DNA from: Staphylococcus sp.
GTDB lineage: Bacteria; Bacteroidota; Bacteroidia; Bacteroidales; Muribaculaceae
Assembly: GCA_023665865.1 (NCBI GenBank)
Contig: JAMPDC010000001.1
Coordinates: forward strand, 959,896-1,023,895
Direction: 5' to 3'
DNA length: 64,000 nucleotides
The position numbers were made by a program, and so were the translations under genes. This document shows, piece after piece, positions 46,653 through 55,560 of this stretch (within the stretch, counting starts at the first letter, position 1; each line of letters begins with the position of its first letter). The notes below the pieces were generated by a model. That model was not told the DNA's origin and ran no database searches. It saw nothing but the letters and a program-made list of their open reading frames with translations.

Positions 46653-47426
46653 ATGAACAAGATAACCGCGACGATACTTGCTTTTAATGAGGAGAGGCAC
46701 ATAGGTGCCTGTCTGGATTCGCTGCGTGAAGTGGCCGACGAGATCATCGTGGTGGATTCAGGGTCCACTGACCGCACGGTTGAGATCTGCCGTGAATACG
46801 GGTGTAAGCTCAGCACACGGAAATTTGACGGTTTCGGGGCGCAGCGCCAGTATGCCACCTCGCTTGCAACTCACCAATACATTCTCTCGATCGATGCAGA
46901 TGAGCTGCTTTCGCCGGCCCTCCAGGAGTCGATAAAGGTGTTGAAAAAATCGGGTTTCGGTCACAGAGTCTATAGCATCTCGCGCTTGAATTTCTATTGC
47001 GGGATTCCTGTCAGACACTGCGGATGGTATCCCGACCGGCAGATACGTCTCTTCGACAAGCGTTATGCCAACTGGAATCTGCGCGACGTCTCGGAGACGG
47101 TGATATTCCGCGATTCAGTCCGTCCGGAGTTTATAGATGGCGACATCCTCCATCATCGCTGTGACTCCGCCGAGCAATATCGGCTCGTGGCCATCTCCCA
47201 CGCTGCCATGAAAGCCAAAGTGCTTGCCGCATCCGACGGGGAGATCGGTGTGCTCTCGCCTTTCATCCACGGGCTGAAAGCTCTGTGGCGCAACTATGTC
47301 GTCGAGGGAGGAGTCTTTGAGGGCAAGGTCGGCCGCGATATATCTTTTCAGGCCTACCGTTCGGAAATCCTTGCCTACACTACAGCGAGAAAGCTCAAGA
47401 GCCTTCGTGAAAATAAAGAGGAGTGA
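46653..47426 (+). CDS. Family 2 glycosyltransferase (WaaE-like)
   Basis: 257 residues from ATG 46653, GT-A fold. Features: TILAFNEERHIGACLDSL, VVDSGSTDRT (nucleotide binding), the DAD motif in SIDADELL, and GWYPDRQIRLFDKRYANW. The family resembles LPS core glucosyltransferases such as WaaE/KdtX, which adds a sugar to heptose, and the C-terminus is similar. Cytoplasmic-face enzyme for surface glycan. GTG 46626 lies within the -7 box and is excluded. It starts the rightward side of the intergenic region. Confidence 0.88.
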   Translation: MNKITATILAFNEERHIGACLDSLREVADEIIVVDSGSTDRTVEICREYGCKLSTRKFDGFGAQRQYATSLATHQYILSIDADELLSPALQESIKVLKKSGFGHRVYSISRLNFYCGIPVRHCGWYPDRQIRLFDKRYANWNLRDVSETVIFRDSVRPEFIDGDILHHRCDSAEQYRLVAISHAAMKAKVLAASDGEIGVLSPFIHGLKALWRNYVVEGGVFEGKVGRDISFQAYRSEILAYTTARKLKSLRENKEE

Positions 47427-47439
47427 CAGCCGGCAGGCC

Positions 47440-48054
47440 TCACTCCTTTGATTTTTTTTCCTGTTCTTCTTTTTTTTCGGGAAGCAGTCTGAACGTCATC
47501 CGGTGGATAGGCGTCGGGCCGAGTTTCGCTATCGCCGCGCGGTGGTCGCGTGTGGGATAGCCTTTGTTGACCTCCCAGTTGTAGCCGGGATATCGGATGG
47601 AGGCTTTCTCCATGAATTCGTCGCGGTAGGTCTTGGCAAGTATCGATGCTGCAGCGATGTTGGCAAATCTGGAGTCGCCTTTGACTATTGTCTGGTGAGG
47701 GATATCCTTGTATGGTTTGAAACGGTTTCCGTCGACAGCGATTGCGCCGGGGACCACATCGAGCTTGTCGAGCGCGCGGTGCATGGCAAGGATGGATGCG
47801 TTGAGGATATTGATGCTGTCGATCTCAGCGTGGTCACACGAGGCCACAGCCCAGGCCACGGCGTCGCGCTCGATGATTGGTCGCAGAGACTCGCGCTGGC
47901 GTGCGGTCAGCTTCTTTGAGTCGTTGAGCAGAGGGTTGGTATATCCGTCGGGGAGAATGACAGCTGCCGCGAAGACAGGGCCGGCGAGACAGCCGCGTCC
48001 GGCTTCGTCACATCCGGCTTCGAGGATGAAAGGGGTGGTGGAGGATGGGAGCAT
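47440..48054 (-). CDS. rnhB: Ribonuclease HII
   Basis: 204 residues. Catalytic residues Asp and Glu in CDEAGRGCLAGPV, then LNDSKKLT, NASILAMHRAL, and VDGN with further Asp. It cuts RNA in RNA-DNA hybrids and single ribonucleotides. A Lys/Glu-rich tail ends the protein. It lies 20 bases after the response regulator on the same strand. Confidence 0.96.
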   Translation of the reverse strand: MLPSSTTPFILEAGCDEAGRGCLAGPVFAAAVILPDGYTNPLLNDSKKLTARQRESLRPIIERDAVAWAVASCDHAEIDSINILNASILAMHRALDKLDVVPGAIAVDGNRFKPYKDIPHQTIVKGDSRFANIAAASILAKTYRDEFMEKASIRYPGYNWEVNKGYPTRDHRAAIAKLGPTPIHRMTFRLLPEKKEEQEKKSKE

Positions 48055-48074
48055 AGCTTCAGTCTATGTTCGGT

Positions 48075-48782
48075 TCAGTCCATGAATCCGTAGCCGAGGC
48101 CCGAACGGTTGACTATGTTCTGGCCGTAGACATTGAGTTTCTTACGGAGACGTGAGATGTTGACATCCACGAGGCGTGGATTGTTCATCTCCTCGCCGGG
48201 CCATGCCGTAGCGAAGATTTCCTCGCGTGAGAAGAGTTTGTTGCGTGAACGTAGCAGCTGTGTGAGTATAGAGAACTCTGTCGGCGAGAGAGCTATTGAG
48301 TCACCGTCGATGATGAGGCTGCGGGAATCGATGTTAAGGATGAGTGTGCGGTATTCGATGGTACGGGGATTGGCTGCCGGCGCAAAATTCCTGTGGCGGC
48401 GGAGCACTGAGCGGATTCTGGCTATGAATTCGCGTAGAGAGAACGGCTTGATGACATAGTCGTCGGCACCTGCGTTGAGGCCAGCTATGATATCGTTTTC
48501 ACGATCGAGCACAGTGCAGAATACCACCGGGATTGCGGCTGTCATCCTATCGTCTTTCATTCTTTCAAGCAACTCTAAGCCGTCAATTTCGCCGGAGAGT
48601 TTGATCTCTGTGATGACGAGATTGAATTTTTCGAGTGCCGTGGTCAGTGCATCTTCCGCCTGAGAAACAGTCATGACGTGGTAGCCTTCGCTCTGAAGAT
48701 TGGCTTCAAGGAGCGAGGTGATGTTTCTGTCGTCATCGACAAGAAGAATCGAAGGTGCTACTCGGGGCTCAGATGGTTCCAC
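48075..48782 (-). CDS. OmpR/PhoB-type response regulator with Glu at the phosphorylation site
   Basis: 235 residues: receiver domain (about 10-128) and winged-helix DNA-binding domain (about 140-235). Acidic pocket residues Asp16/Asp17, Thr90 and Lys112 are present, but the usual phospho-accepting Asp is Glu59 (LVITEIKL). Glu often mimics the phosphorylated state. The winged helix has SPTEFSILTQLLR and RLVDVNISRLRKKL. No histidine kinase gene adjoins. Related to the Bacteroidales RprY/RagB regulators by shape; the target genes are unknown. It lies upstream of rnhB on the same strand. Confidence 0.9.
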   Translation of the reverse strand: MEPSEPRVAPSILLVDDDRNITSLLEANLQSEGYHVMTVSQAEDALTTALEKFNLVITEIKLSGEIDGLELLERMKDDRMTAAIPVVFCTVLDRENDIIAGLNAGADDYVIKPFSLREFIARIRSVLRRHRNFAPAANPRTIEYRTLILNIDSRSLIIDGDSIALSPTEFSILTQLLRSRNKLFSREEIFATAWPGEEMNNPRLVDVNISRLRKKLNVYGQNIVNRSGLGYGFMD

Positions 48783-48844
48783 TTGTGTTGTAGTTTAGAA
48801 GAGGAGAGAAGGGATAGTTGCAATATCTGTGTTTTTGGTTAATG

Positions 48845-48852
48845 CAAAAATA
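48845..48852 (-). promoter_or_regulatory. -7 box of the response regulator-rnhB pair
   Basis: Minus strand TATTTTTG; no -33 box seen. The gap 48783-49109 otherwise holds only the divergent pyrH promoter. Confidence 0.4.
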
Positions 48853-49034
48853 ATAAATTTTAATTTTTATTGAAAATTTGTAACGGAATTGTGTAAAGTT
48901 TGAAATGAAATTGTCATTGTCAAGTGTCATTATCACATGTATTTTTTTGCGGGATATCGACGGGCGGAATCAATATCATAAATATATAATAGGTGTAATT
49001 TTCCGGAGACCTCTGTTTTTTTCGTCGGTAATGG

Positions 49035-49066
49035 TTGGGTTATTGGCGGAATAATCATTACCTTTG
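49035..49066 (+). promoter_or_regulatory. pyrH promoter
   Basis: TTG (49035-49037), 21-base spacer, TACCTTTG (49059-49066), leader about 40 bases. Confidence 0.6.
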
Positions 49067-49109
49067 TTGGAAACTATGTTTTATAAATAAAATATAATAG
49101 TCAAAAGAT

Positions 49110-49832
49110 ATGATCTCTGAACCGAAATACAGAAGAGTCCTTCTCAAACTGAGCGGCGAGTCGCTCATGGGTAAGCAGGGCTACGGAATAGACACCGAAC
49201 GCCTTGAGGAATATGCACGTCAGATCATGGAGATCTGCTCCATGGGAGTCCAGGTGGCCATCGTCATAGGTGGTGGCAACATCTTCCGTGGTGTGGCCGG
49301 AGCTGCCAAAGGTTTCAACCGTGTGAAAGGCGACCAGATGGGTATGCTTGCGACTGTCATCAACTCGCTCGCCCTCTCGTCGGCTCTCGATTCAATCGGT
49401 CAGCCCGCGCGGGTGTTCACCGCTCTCAACATGTATCCTATCGGTGACTACTATTCCAACCGCGTAGCCATGGAGGCCCTCCAGCGTGGTGAGGTGGCCA
49501 TCATCGCAGGCGGAACCGGCAATCCCTTCTTCACCACCGATACCGGCAGTGCTCTCCGCGGCATCGAGGTCGAGGCCGACGTGATGCTCAAGGGCACACG
49601 TGTCGACGGCATCTATACCGCCGATCCCGAGAAGGATCCCACAGCCGAAAAGTTTGACAAGATCACCTATGATGAGATCTACAACCGTGGCCTGAAAGTC
49701 ATGGATCTCACCGCCACAGCTCTCTGCAAGGAAAACCATCTGCCGATCGTCGTCTTCGACATGGACACCCCCGGCAACCTCCTCAAGGTCATCAAAGGTG
49801 AGCCTATCGGCACCTACGTCTATCAGGACTGA
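49110..49832 (+). CDS. pyrH: UMP kinase
   Basis: 240 residues, amino-acid-kinase fold hexamer that makes UDP. Motifs: LLKLSGESLMG, VIGGGNIFRG, IIAGGTGNPFFTTDT, and VFDMDTPGNL. It is followed by frr after 34 bases, the usual pyrH-frr pair; rpsB-tsf is not adjacent. Confidence 0.97.
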   Translation: MISEPKYRRVLLKLSGESLMGKQGYGIDTERLEEYARQIMEICSMGVQVAIVIGGGNIFRGVAGAAKGFNRVKGDQMGMLATVINSLALSSALDSIGQPARVFTALNMYPIGDYYSNRVAMEALQRGEVAIIAGGTGNPFFTTDTGSALRGIEVEADVMLKGTRVDGIYTADPEKDPTAEKFDKITYDEIYNRGLKVMDLTATALCKENHLPIVVFDMDTPGNLLKVIKGEPIGTYVYQD

Positions 49833-49866
49833 TTTTTTCAGAAAAACAATTTAATACCTATATAAT

Positions 49867-50424
49867 ATGGAACCCTCCGACTTTCTGATGCCGGCCGAAG
49901 AGAAAATGGAACTGGCCGTCGCTTATCTTGACGAAGCCCTTGCCCACATCCGCGCGGGCAAAGCAAATCCGAAGATTCTTGATGCAGTACGTGTCAGCTA
50001 CTACGGCACAAACGTCCCCGTATCGCAGGTGGCTAACGTATCTGTCCCCGATGCCCGCACCATCACCATCACTCCCTGGGAGAAGGCGATGTTTAAAGAG
50101 ATTGAGAAAGCCATCATCAACTCCGAGCTCGGTATCACTCCTGAAAACAACGGTGAGATCATCCGTCTCTCCATTCCCCCGCTGACAGAGGAACGCCGCC
50201 GCTCGCTTGTCAAGCAGTCAAAGGCCGAGGCTGAGACCGCAAAGGTGAGTGTCCGCAACGCCCGCCGCGATGCTATCGACGGACTCAAGAAGGCCGTCAA
50301 GCAGGGCATGAGCGAAGATGTGGAGAAGGATGCCGAAAACGATGTTCAGAAGCTCCACGACAAGTATCTCAAAAAGATCGACGAGCTTTTTGCAGCCAAG
50401 GAAAAAGAGATTCTTACCGTCTGA
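49867..50424 (+). CDS. frr: Ribosome recycling factor
   Basis: 185 residues, three-helix bundle plus small domain; splits post-termination ribosomes with EF-G. Family features: [53 protein letters not shown]. Cotranscribed with pyrH and ends at a strong terminator. Confidence 0.98.
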   Translation: MEPSDFLMPAEEKMELAVAYLDEALAHIRAGKANPKILDAVRVSYYGTNVPVSQVANVSVPDARTITITPWEKAMFKEIEKAIINSELGITPENNGEIIRLSIPPLTEERRRSLVKQSKAEAETAKVSVRNARRDAIDGLKKAVKQGMSEDVEKDAENDVQKLHDKYLKKIDELFAAKEKEILTV

Positions 50425-50448
50425 GAAGCTGATCTTTCAAGAAATAGT

Positions 50449-50487
50449 AAACGCCGGCGTCCACGGAAAGACGCCGGCGTTTTTTTT
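50449..50487 (+). terminator. Intrinsic terminator after frr
   Basis: AAACGCCGGCGT (50449-50460) pairs with ACGCCGGCGTTT (50471-50482) and is followed by TTTTT; the arm ACGCCGGCGT is itself a palindrome. Confidence 0.92.
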
Positions 50488-50504
50488 GTGTCTGTAAGCT
50501 GAGG

Positions 50505-51107
50505 TTATTTCTTGTAGAGTATGGGGTTGGTCGAGGGATCGTTATACATCTTCATCTGTCGGTAGACTTTCATATATTTACGTCCGGCAGCGATATCGTC
50601 GAGGAGCTGGTCGATAGCGGTTGTGAGGTCCTGTTCCTGCTGGAGGAGCACATCGAGCTTGGCCCGACATTTGGCTATGTGTTCCGCCGACGCGTCGGTG
50701 CGCTCGACTTCGCGGGCCATGTGATAGATCTTCAGCGCGAGAATCGACAGGCGGTCGAGTGCCCAGGCGGGGCTTTCGGTATTGATGGTAGCGTCGGTGG
50801 CAGGAGTCACGGAGGCATATTTCTCGCGGAAATAAGTGTCGATTTCCTCCACCATGTCGGTGCGGTCTTGGTTTGATTTGTCGATGCGGCGCTTGAGAGC
50901 GAGAGCGGCCACTGGGTCGATGGCGGGGTCGCGGATGATATCTTCGAGATGCCACTGCACTGCGTCGATCCAGTTTTTGGCAAAGAGTGTGGCTTCGATT
51001 GTTCCTTCGGTATATGGATTGGCTACACGGGCGTCCACATCGTCAGTGTCGTGGTAGAGTTTCGTTGTGTCAGCGAAAATTCTGAAAGATTCTTTTGCGA
51101 AATTCAT
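50505..51107 (-). CDS. DUF4254 domain protein
   Basis: 200 residues, mostly helical and charged. Signature WIDAVQWHLEDIIRDP, KRRIDKSNQDRTDMVEEID and YHMAREVERTDA identify DUF4254, common in Bacteroidetes and found near glycosyltransferase genes in some genomes; function not known. It faces frr and diverges from the radical SAM gene. A near-consensus CATCTTTG box lies upstream but is not a clean match. Confidence 0.87.
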   Translation of the reverse strand: MNFAKESFRIFADTTKLYHDTDDVDARVANPYTEGTIEATLFAKNWIDAVQWHLEDIIRDPAIDPVAALALKRRIDKSNQDRTDMVEEIDTYFREKYASVTPATDATINTESPAWALDRLSILALKIYHMAREVERTDASAEHIAKCRAKLDVLLQQEQDLTTAIDQLLDDIAAGRKYMKVYRQMKMYNDPSTNPILYKK

Positions 51108-51201
51108 GGGAAAGGGTGTTGGTTAATATGTGGAAAAGTTCTTAATGCAAAGATGGCGATTTTTATTTCCAAAAACAAAGAATAGGCCCGAAAAAAATGC
51201 T

Positions 51202-51209
51202 TAATTTTG
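51202..51209 (+). promoter_or_regulatory. -7 box of the radical SAM gene
   Basis: TAATTTTG, 31 bases before ATG 51241; no -33 box seen. Confidence 0.45.
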
Positions 51210-51240
51210 TCGTCAAACATTCAATTTAAACTTTTCCGGT

Positions 51241-52023
51241 ATGCAGACTGTGCTTTTCCACTCCACAATTTTCGGCCCGATCCACTCGCGTCGGCTCGGT
51301 GTCTCGCTGGGTGTAAATCTGACTCCCGACGATGGGAAAATCTGTTCGTTTGACTGTCTATATTGTGAGGCAGGCTTCAACGCCCAGGGCCCCGGTACCA
51401 CCGGTTTCCCCCCGCGCGAACGTGTGGCCCGGCTTCTGGAATCGCGTCTGAAAAACATGAGCGAGGCCGGCGAACCGCTCGATGTCATCACCTTTTCGGG
51501 CAACGGCGAGCCCACGCTTCATCCAGATTTCGGAGGGGTCATCGACGACACTCTGCGCATCCGCGACAAGTATTATCCATCGGCGAAAGTGAGCGTGCTG
51601 AGCAATTCTACCCGCCTCGACCGCCCGGATGTGGCGGCAGCCCTGCGTCGTGTCGACAACAATATTCTCAAACTCGACTCGGCGGTGACGGAGACCATGC
51701 GTGTCATTGACCGCCCCAACAGTCCGGCTTTCACATCTGAAAAAGTCATACCGGAAATCGCACAGTTTGGTCAGCAGTGCATAGTGCAGACCATGTTTCT
51801 GCGCGGGGAATTTGACGGTGTGGAGATCGACAACACCACTCCGGCTGAGGTCAACGCGCTCATCGAAGCCTATCGCCGGATCAATCCGCGCGAGGTGATG
51901 ATCTATTCGATCGACCGCAAAACTCCCGCCGAGAATCTTCAGAAAGTTTCCCGCGAAGAGCTTGATAGGATAGGGGAGAGGATAGCTGCCGAGACCGGAA
52001 TCCCCGTGCAGGTGGCCGGATGA
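51241..52023 (+). CDS. Radical SAM protein
   Basis: 260 residues. The cluster motif is CSFDCLYC (Cys35, Cys39, Cys42), and FSGNGEPTLHPD is the conserved SAM-binding glycine strand. Family resembles the short radical SAM proteins of unknown substrate (COG0731-like). It lies 47 bases before the LD-carboxypeptidase gene on the same strand. Confidence 0.9.
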   Translation: MQTVLFHSTIFGPIHSRRLGVSLGVNLTPDDGKICSFDCLYCEAGFNAQGPGTTGFPPRERVARLLESRLKNMSEAGEPLDVITFSGNGEPTLHPDFGGVIDDTLRIRDKYYPSAKVSVLSNSTRLDRPDVAAALRRVDNNILKLDSAVTETMRVIDRPNSPAFTSEKVIPEIAQFGQQCIVQTMFLRGEFDGVEIDNTTPAEVNALIEAYRRINPREVMIYSIDRKTPAENLQKVSREELDRIGERIAAETGIPVQVAG

Positions 52024-52070
52024 TGATAGATGCAGATAATCTTAAACACACTCTCTAAAATCGTATCGCC

Positions 52071-52985
52071 ATGTCCGAACTCCCCATATTGACTCCCCGT
52101 CCGCTCGCCAAGGGTGACCGTGTCGCCATCGTCTCGCCGGCCGGGATTATCAAGCCGCAGATTGTCTACAATTCTCTGCCGGTGCTTGCCGACAGAGGGT
52201 GGGTGCCCTACGTCGGTGAGAACACTTTCAACCGCTACGGTACCTTTGCCGGTACACCCGGCGAGAGATATTCCGACCTTGAGTCCGCACTTCTCGACCC
52301 CGATACCCGCGCCATCATCTGCGCGCGCGGTGGATATGGCGCCGTCCATCTTCTCGAACGTCTCGACAAGCTCCCCTTGCGCGACGATCCGAAATGGATC
52401 GTTGGCTACAGCGACATCAGCGCTCTCCATGCACTGATGACGCGCCACGGCATAAAGTCGATCCACGCTCCGATGACAAAACACATCGCCCAGCATCATG
52501 GCAAGGATTTCGATTCGCTGCGACTCTTCGCCCAGCTCGAAGGGGAGCGTCCCGCGAGCCGGGCCGATGGCCATGAGTATAACCGCCCGGGTCGGGCTGA
52601 GGGTCTGCTTGTCGGTGGCAACCTCGCCGTCATCGCCGGTCTGCTCTCGACGCCTTTCGATGTCATCAAGCCGGGACGCATACTTTTCATTGAAGACATC
52701 GCCGAGCCGATCTACAAAATCGAGCGCATACTCTACACTCTCCGTTTGAGCGGAGTGCTCGCCTCGCTTGGCGGACTCGTCGTCGGCCGCTTCACCGACT
52801 ATGCTCCTGACCGCGGAGCGCAGACGATGGAAGAGATGATCTCGCGCATGGTCGCAGACTATGACTATCCGGTCGCCTACAATTTCCCCGTCGGCCATGT
52901 CGACCACAATCTGCCGATGATCTGCTCCGAAACTGTGACGCTCGAAGTCAATCCCGATTTTTCAATCATCACCCCGGTGGGGTAG
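52071..52985 (+). CDS. LD-carboxypeptidase, peptidase family S66
   Basis: 304 residues, cytosolic enzyme that trims the D-Ala from recycled murein tetrapeptides. Nucleophile Ser114 is in VGYSDISAL; the oxyanion strand is ICARGGYGA; catalytic Glu lies in LFIEDIAEP and His in VGHVDHN. Complete. It shares its strand with the radical SAM gene and is followed by the ybeY promoter. A large antisense frame over it is a shadow. Confidence 0.93.
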   Translation: MSELPILTPRPLAKGDRVAIVSPAGIIKPQIVYNSLPVLADRGWVPYVGENTFNRYGTFAGTPGERYSDLESALLDPDTRAIICARGGYGAVHLLERLDKLPLRDDPKWIVGYSDISALHALMTRHGIKSIHAPMTKHIAQHHGKDFDSLRLFAQLEGERPASRADGHEYNRPGRAEGLLVGGNLAVIAGLLSTPFDVIKPGRILFIEDIAEPIYKIERILYTLRLSGVLASLGGLVVGRFTDYAPDRGAQTMEEMISRMVADYDYPVAYNFPVGHVDHNLPMICSETVTLEVNPDFSIITPVG

Positions 52986-53152
52986 GGGAGGGGAGTAGGC
53001 TTTTTGGCCCCGCGAGAATCAAAAATTCACGCACGGGTGTCAGAAACTAACTGAATATTCGATTCTCAGAGGCTTAAAATCTGCATAAATAGTAGAATTA
53101 TAGATATTTAACCCTAATTTTAGTGTTTGCCACAGCCGTCCAATCTAAAAAT

Positions 53153-53184
53153 TTTGACGGAGATTGAAAAATTGACTATCTTTG
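53153..53184 (+). promoter_or_regulatory. ybeY promoter, leaderless arrangement
   Basis: TTTG (53153-53156), 20-base spacer, TATCTTTG (53177-53184), four bases before ATG 53189. Confidence 0.83.
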
Positions 53185-53188
53185 TAAC

Positions 53189-53617
53189 ATGAAGAAAATT
53201 GAGTGGCTCACCGACGGCAAGACCCTTATGCCGGAAATTGACACCGCACGACTCGAAAAATGGATTGTTGCGGTGGCGCAGTCTCACAACCGAATTATCG
53301 GGCCTCTTACTTATATTTTCTGTGATGACCCAAAAATTATAGAGGTCAACCGTCAATTCCTTAACCACGACTACTTCACCGACATCATCACCTTCGACTA
53401 TAGCCGCGGGCGCATGATCTCAGGCGACATGTTTATTTCCCTCGACACCGTTCTGACCAACTCCGAGCTCGTAGGCGCTACCTACGACCGCGAGCTGCTG
53501 CGTGTGATCATCCACGGTGTCCTCCATCTCTGCGGCATCAACGACAAGGGCCCCGGAGAGCGTGAGATAATGGAATCTTTTGAAAACAAAGCACTTATAC
53601 TTCTCGATGAGATTTGA
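53189..53617 (+). CDS. ybeY: Endoribonuclease YbeY, rRNA maturation factor
   Basis: 142 residues. Catalytic zinc region HGVLHLCGINDK has His109 and His113; the third His of the E. coli type (H-x3-H-x5-H) is Asp119 here, a pattern I associate with Bacteroidetes. Processes 16S rRNA 3' ends and aids ribosome quality control. Its stop lies inside the mnmG start region (11-base overlap), so the two are coupled. Confidence 0.94.
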   Translation: MKKIEWLTDGKTLMPEIDTARLEKWIVAVAQSHNRIIGPLTYIFCDDPKIIEVNRQFLNHDYFTDIITFDYSRGRMISGDMFISLDTVLTNSELVGATYDRELLRVIIHGVLHLCGINDKGPGEREIMESFENKALILLDEI

Positions 53618-55487
53618 CTACGACCTTATAGTCATAGGTGCAGGCCATGCCGGATGTGAAGCGGCGCATGCAGCCGCGCGTCTTGGTGTGCGTACACTCC
53701 TTATGACTATCGACATGAACAAAATCGCCCAGATGAGCTGCAACCCCGCTGTAGGCGGCATTGCCAAAGGGCAGATCGTAAGGGAAATCGACGCACTCGG
53801 CGGCATGATGGGTATCGTCACAGACGAGAGCGCCATACAGTTTCGCATGCTCAACCGCTCGAAGGGTCCCGCCATGTGGAGCCCGCGTGCGCAGAGCGAC
53901 CGCATGGAGTTTTCACGCCTGTGGCGCAACATTCTTGAAAATACGCAGAATCTTGACATCTGGCAGGATTCGGCCAATTCGCTCCTGATCGAAGATGGGA
54001 GGGTGGCAGGTGTGCGCACCTGTCTCGGCGTCGAGTTCAAAGCAAAGGCTGTGGTCCTCACAGCCGGAACCTTCCTCAACGGACTCATGCACACCGGTCC
54101 GGTCAAACTCCCCGGAGGACGCGTCTCCGAGCCTGCCTCACACGGGCTCACCGAACAGTTGCGTGAGCTTGGCTTCGCAACTGACCGTATGAAGACCGGA
54201 ACACCGGTCCGTATCGACGGCCGTTCGGTCAACTGGCAGCTTACCACTCTTCAGGAAGGTGACGACGATTTCCATAAATTCTCATATCTGACAAACGTCC
54301 GCCGCAAGCTCCGTCAGCGTCCCTGCCACACCGTCTATACCAATCCCGAAACCCACCGCATCCTCCGCGAAGGGCTTCCGGACTCACCTCTCTACAACGG
54401 CCAGATCAAAAGTATCGGTCCCCGCTATTGTCCGAGTATCGAGACCAAAATAGTCACCTTCGCCGACAAAAACGAACACCAGCTCTTCCTCGAACCCGAG
54501 GGTGAGGTCACCAACGAATACTATCTGAACGGTTTTTCCTCCTCGCTTCCCGTCGACGTCCAGATCCGTGCCCTCGAGACTGTCCCGGCGCTCAAGGATG
54601 TCCACATCTACCGCCCCGGCTACGCTATAGAATATGACTTTTTCGATCCCACGCAGCTCTACCACACTCTTGAGACCAAGCTAATCTCCGGCCTCTATTT
54701 CGCCGGTCAAGTCAACGGAACCACAGGCTATGAGGAAGCTGCCGGACAAGGATTGGTGGCCGGTATCAACGCCGCTCTGAAGATTAAAGGTGAGTCTCCT
54801 TTCACCCTCTCGCGCGACGAAGCCTACATCGGTGTGCTCATCGACGATCTCGTCACCAAGGGGGTCGACGAGCCGTATCGCATGTTCACTTCCCGTGCCG
54901 AATACCGCATACTCCTGCGTCAGGACGATGCCGACATGCGTCTCACTCCGCGCGGCCATGCCATAGGTCTTGCCACCGACTACCGCTTCCAAATCATGGA
55001 GAGCAAACGCCTCCAGCGCGACCTACTCATTGACTTCTGCAAGGAGTTTTCGGTCAAGACAGCCCTTATCAATCCCTACCTCGAAAGCATCGGCGAGCAG
55101 CCGCTCAAGCAGGGTCTCAAACTCTACGATCTCATCCTGCGCCCGGCACTCAACATCGCCATCCTTGAAAAAGGTATTGAGCCGCTTGCCGAATTTATCA
55201 ATAAAAATATCGACGCCGACCGCCGCGAGGAGATTATCGAGGCAGCCGAGATCCTTATAAAATATCAGGGCTACATACAGCGTGAAAGCCAGATTGCCGA
55301 CAAGCTCCGCCGACTCGAAAATCTGACTATCCGCGGGAAAATCGACTATGCATCACTGACCTCGCTCTCCACAGAAGCGCGTCAGAAGCTCGAGAAAATC
55401 AATCCCGAGACCATCGCCCAGGCATCGAGAATCCCCGGTATATCCCCGGCCGATATCAACATCCTCCTGCTCCTCCTCGGACGGTAA
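53607..55487 (+). CDS. mnmG: tRNA uridine-5-carboxymethylaminomethyl synthesis enzyme MnmG (GidA)
   Basis: 626 residues from ATG 53607. FAD-binding GAGHAGCEAA at the N-terminus, NPAVGGIAKGQIVREIDALGG, SRAEYR (conserved), and the C-terminal tRNA-binding domain. Works with MnmE on tRNA wobble uridine. The upstream Met at 53580 lies inside ybeY and is not needed. A parS-like site follows within 20 bases of the stop. Confidence 0.97.
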   Translation: MRFDYDLIVIGAGHAGCEAAHAAARLGVRTLLMTIDMNKIAQMSCNPAVGGIAKGQIVREIDALGGMMGIVTDESAIQFRMLNRSKGPAMWSPRAQSDRMEFSRLWRNILENTQNLDIWQDSANSLLIEDGRVAGVRTCLGVEFKAKAVVLTAGTFLNGLMHTGPVKLPGGRVSEPASHGLTEQLRELGFATDRMKTGTPVRIDGRSVNWQLTTLQEGDDDFHKFSYLTNVRRKLRQRPCHTVYTNPETHRILREGLPDSPLYNGQIKSIGPRYCPSIETKIVTFADKNEHQLFLEPEGEVTNEYYLNGFSSSLPVDVQIRALETVPALKDVHIYRPGYAIEYDFFDPTQLYHTLETKLISGLYFAGQVNGTTGYEEAAGQGLVAGINAALKIKGESPFTLSRDEAYIGVLIDDLVTKGVDEPYRMFTSRAEYRILLRQDDADMRLTPRGHAIGLATDYRFQIMESKRLQRDLLIDFCKEFSVKTALINPYLESIGEQPLKQGLKLYDLILRPALNIAILEKGIEPLAEFINKNIDADRREEIIEAAEILIKYQGYIQRESQIADKLRRLENLTIRGKIDYASLTSLSTEARQKLEKINPETIAQASRIPGISPADINILLLLLGR

Positions 55488-55493
55488 AAATAG

Positions 55494-55509
55494 TGTTCCA
55501 CGTGAAACA
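55494..55509. promoter_or_regulatory. parS-like centromere site
   Basis: TGTTCCACGTGAAACA (16 bases) matches the conserved bacterial parS TGTTNCACGTGAAACA exactly, with one mismatch to the perfect palindrome TGTTTCACGTGAAACA. It lies 7 bases after the mnmG stop and 51 bases before apt. parS sites bind ParB and usually cluster near the replication origin. parA and parB are not in this window. Confidence 0.85.
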
Positions 55510-55560
55510 ATTTACCGTTCCACACCCACTGAAACAACTTTAAATTAATACTTCATAGAA

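Noticed and set aside
41242-48782. GC-skew switch marking the origin
   Set aside because: Short hand counts gave mixed results: plus-strand G exceeds C in the glycosyltransferase and pyrH, but C exceeds G in frr and mnmG. No claim is made from skew.
51939-52907. Minus-strand open frame of about 320 codons over the LD-carboxypeptidase
   Set aside because: Antisense shadow; the plus-strand S66 motifs are clear.
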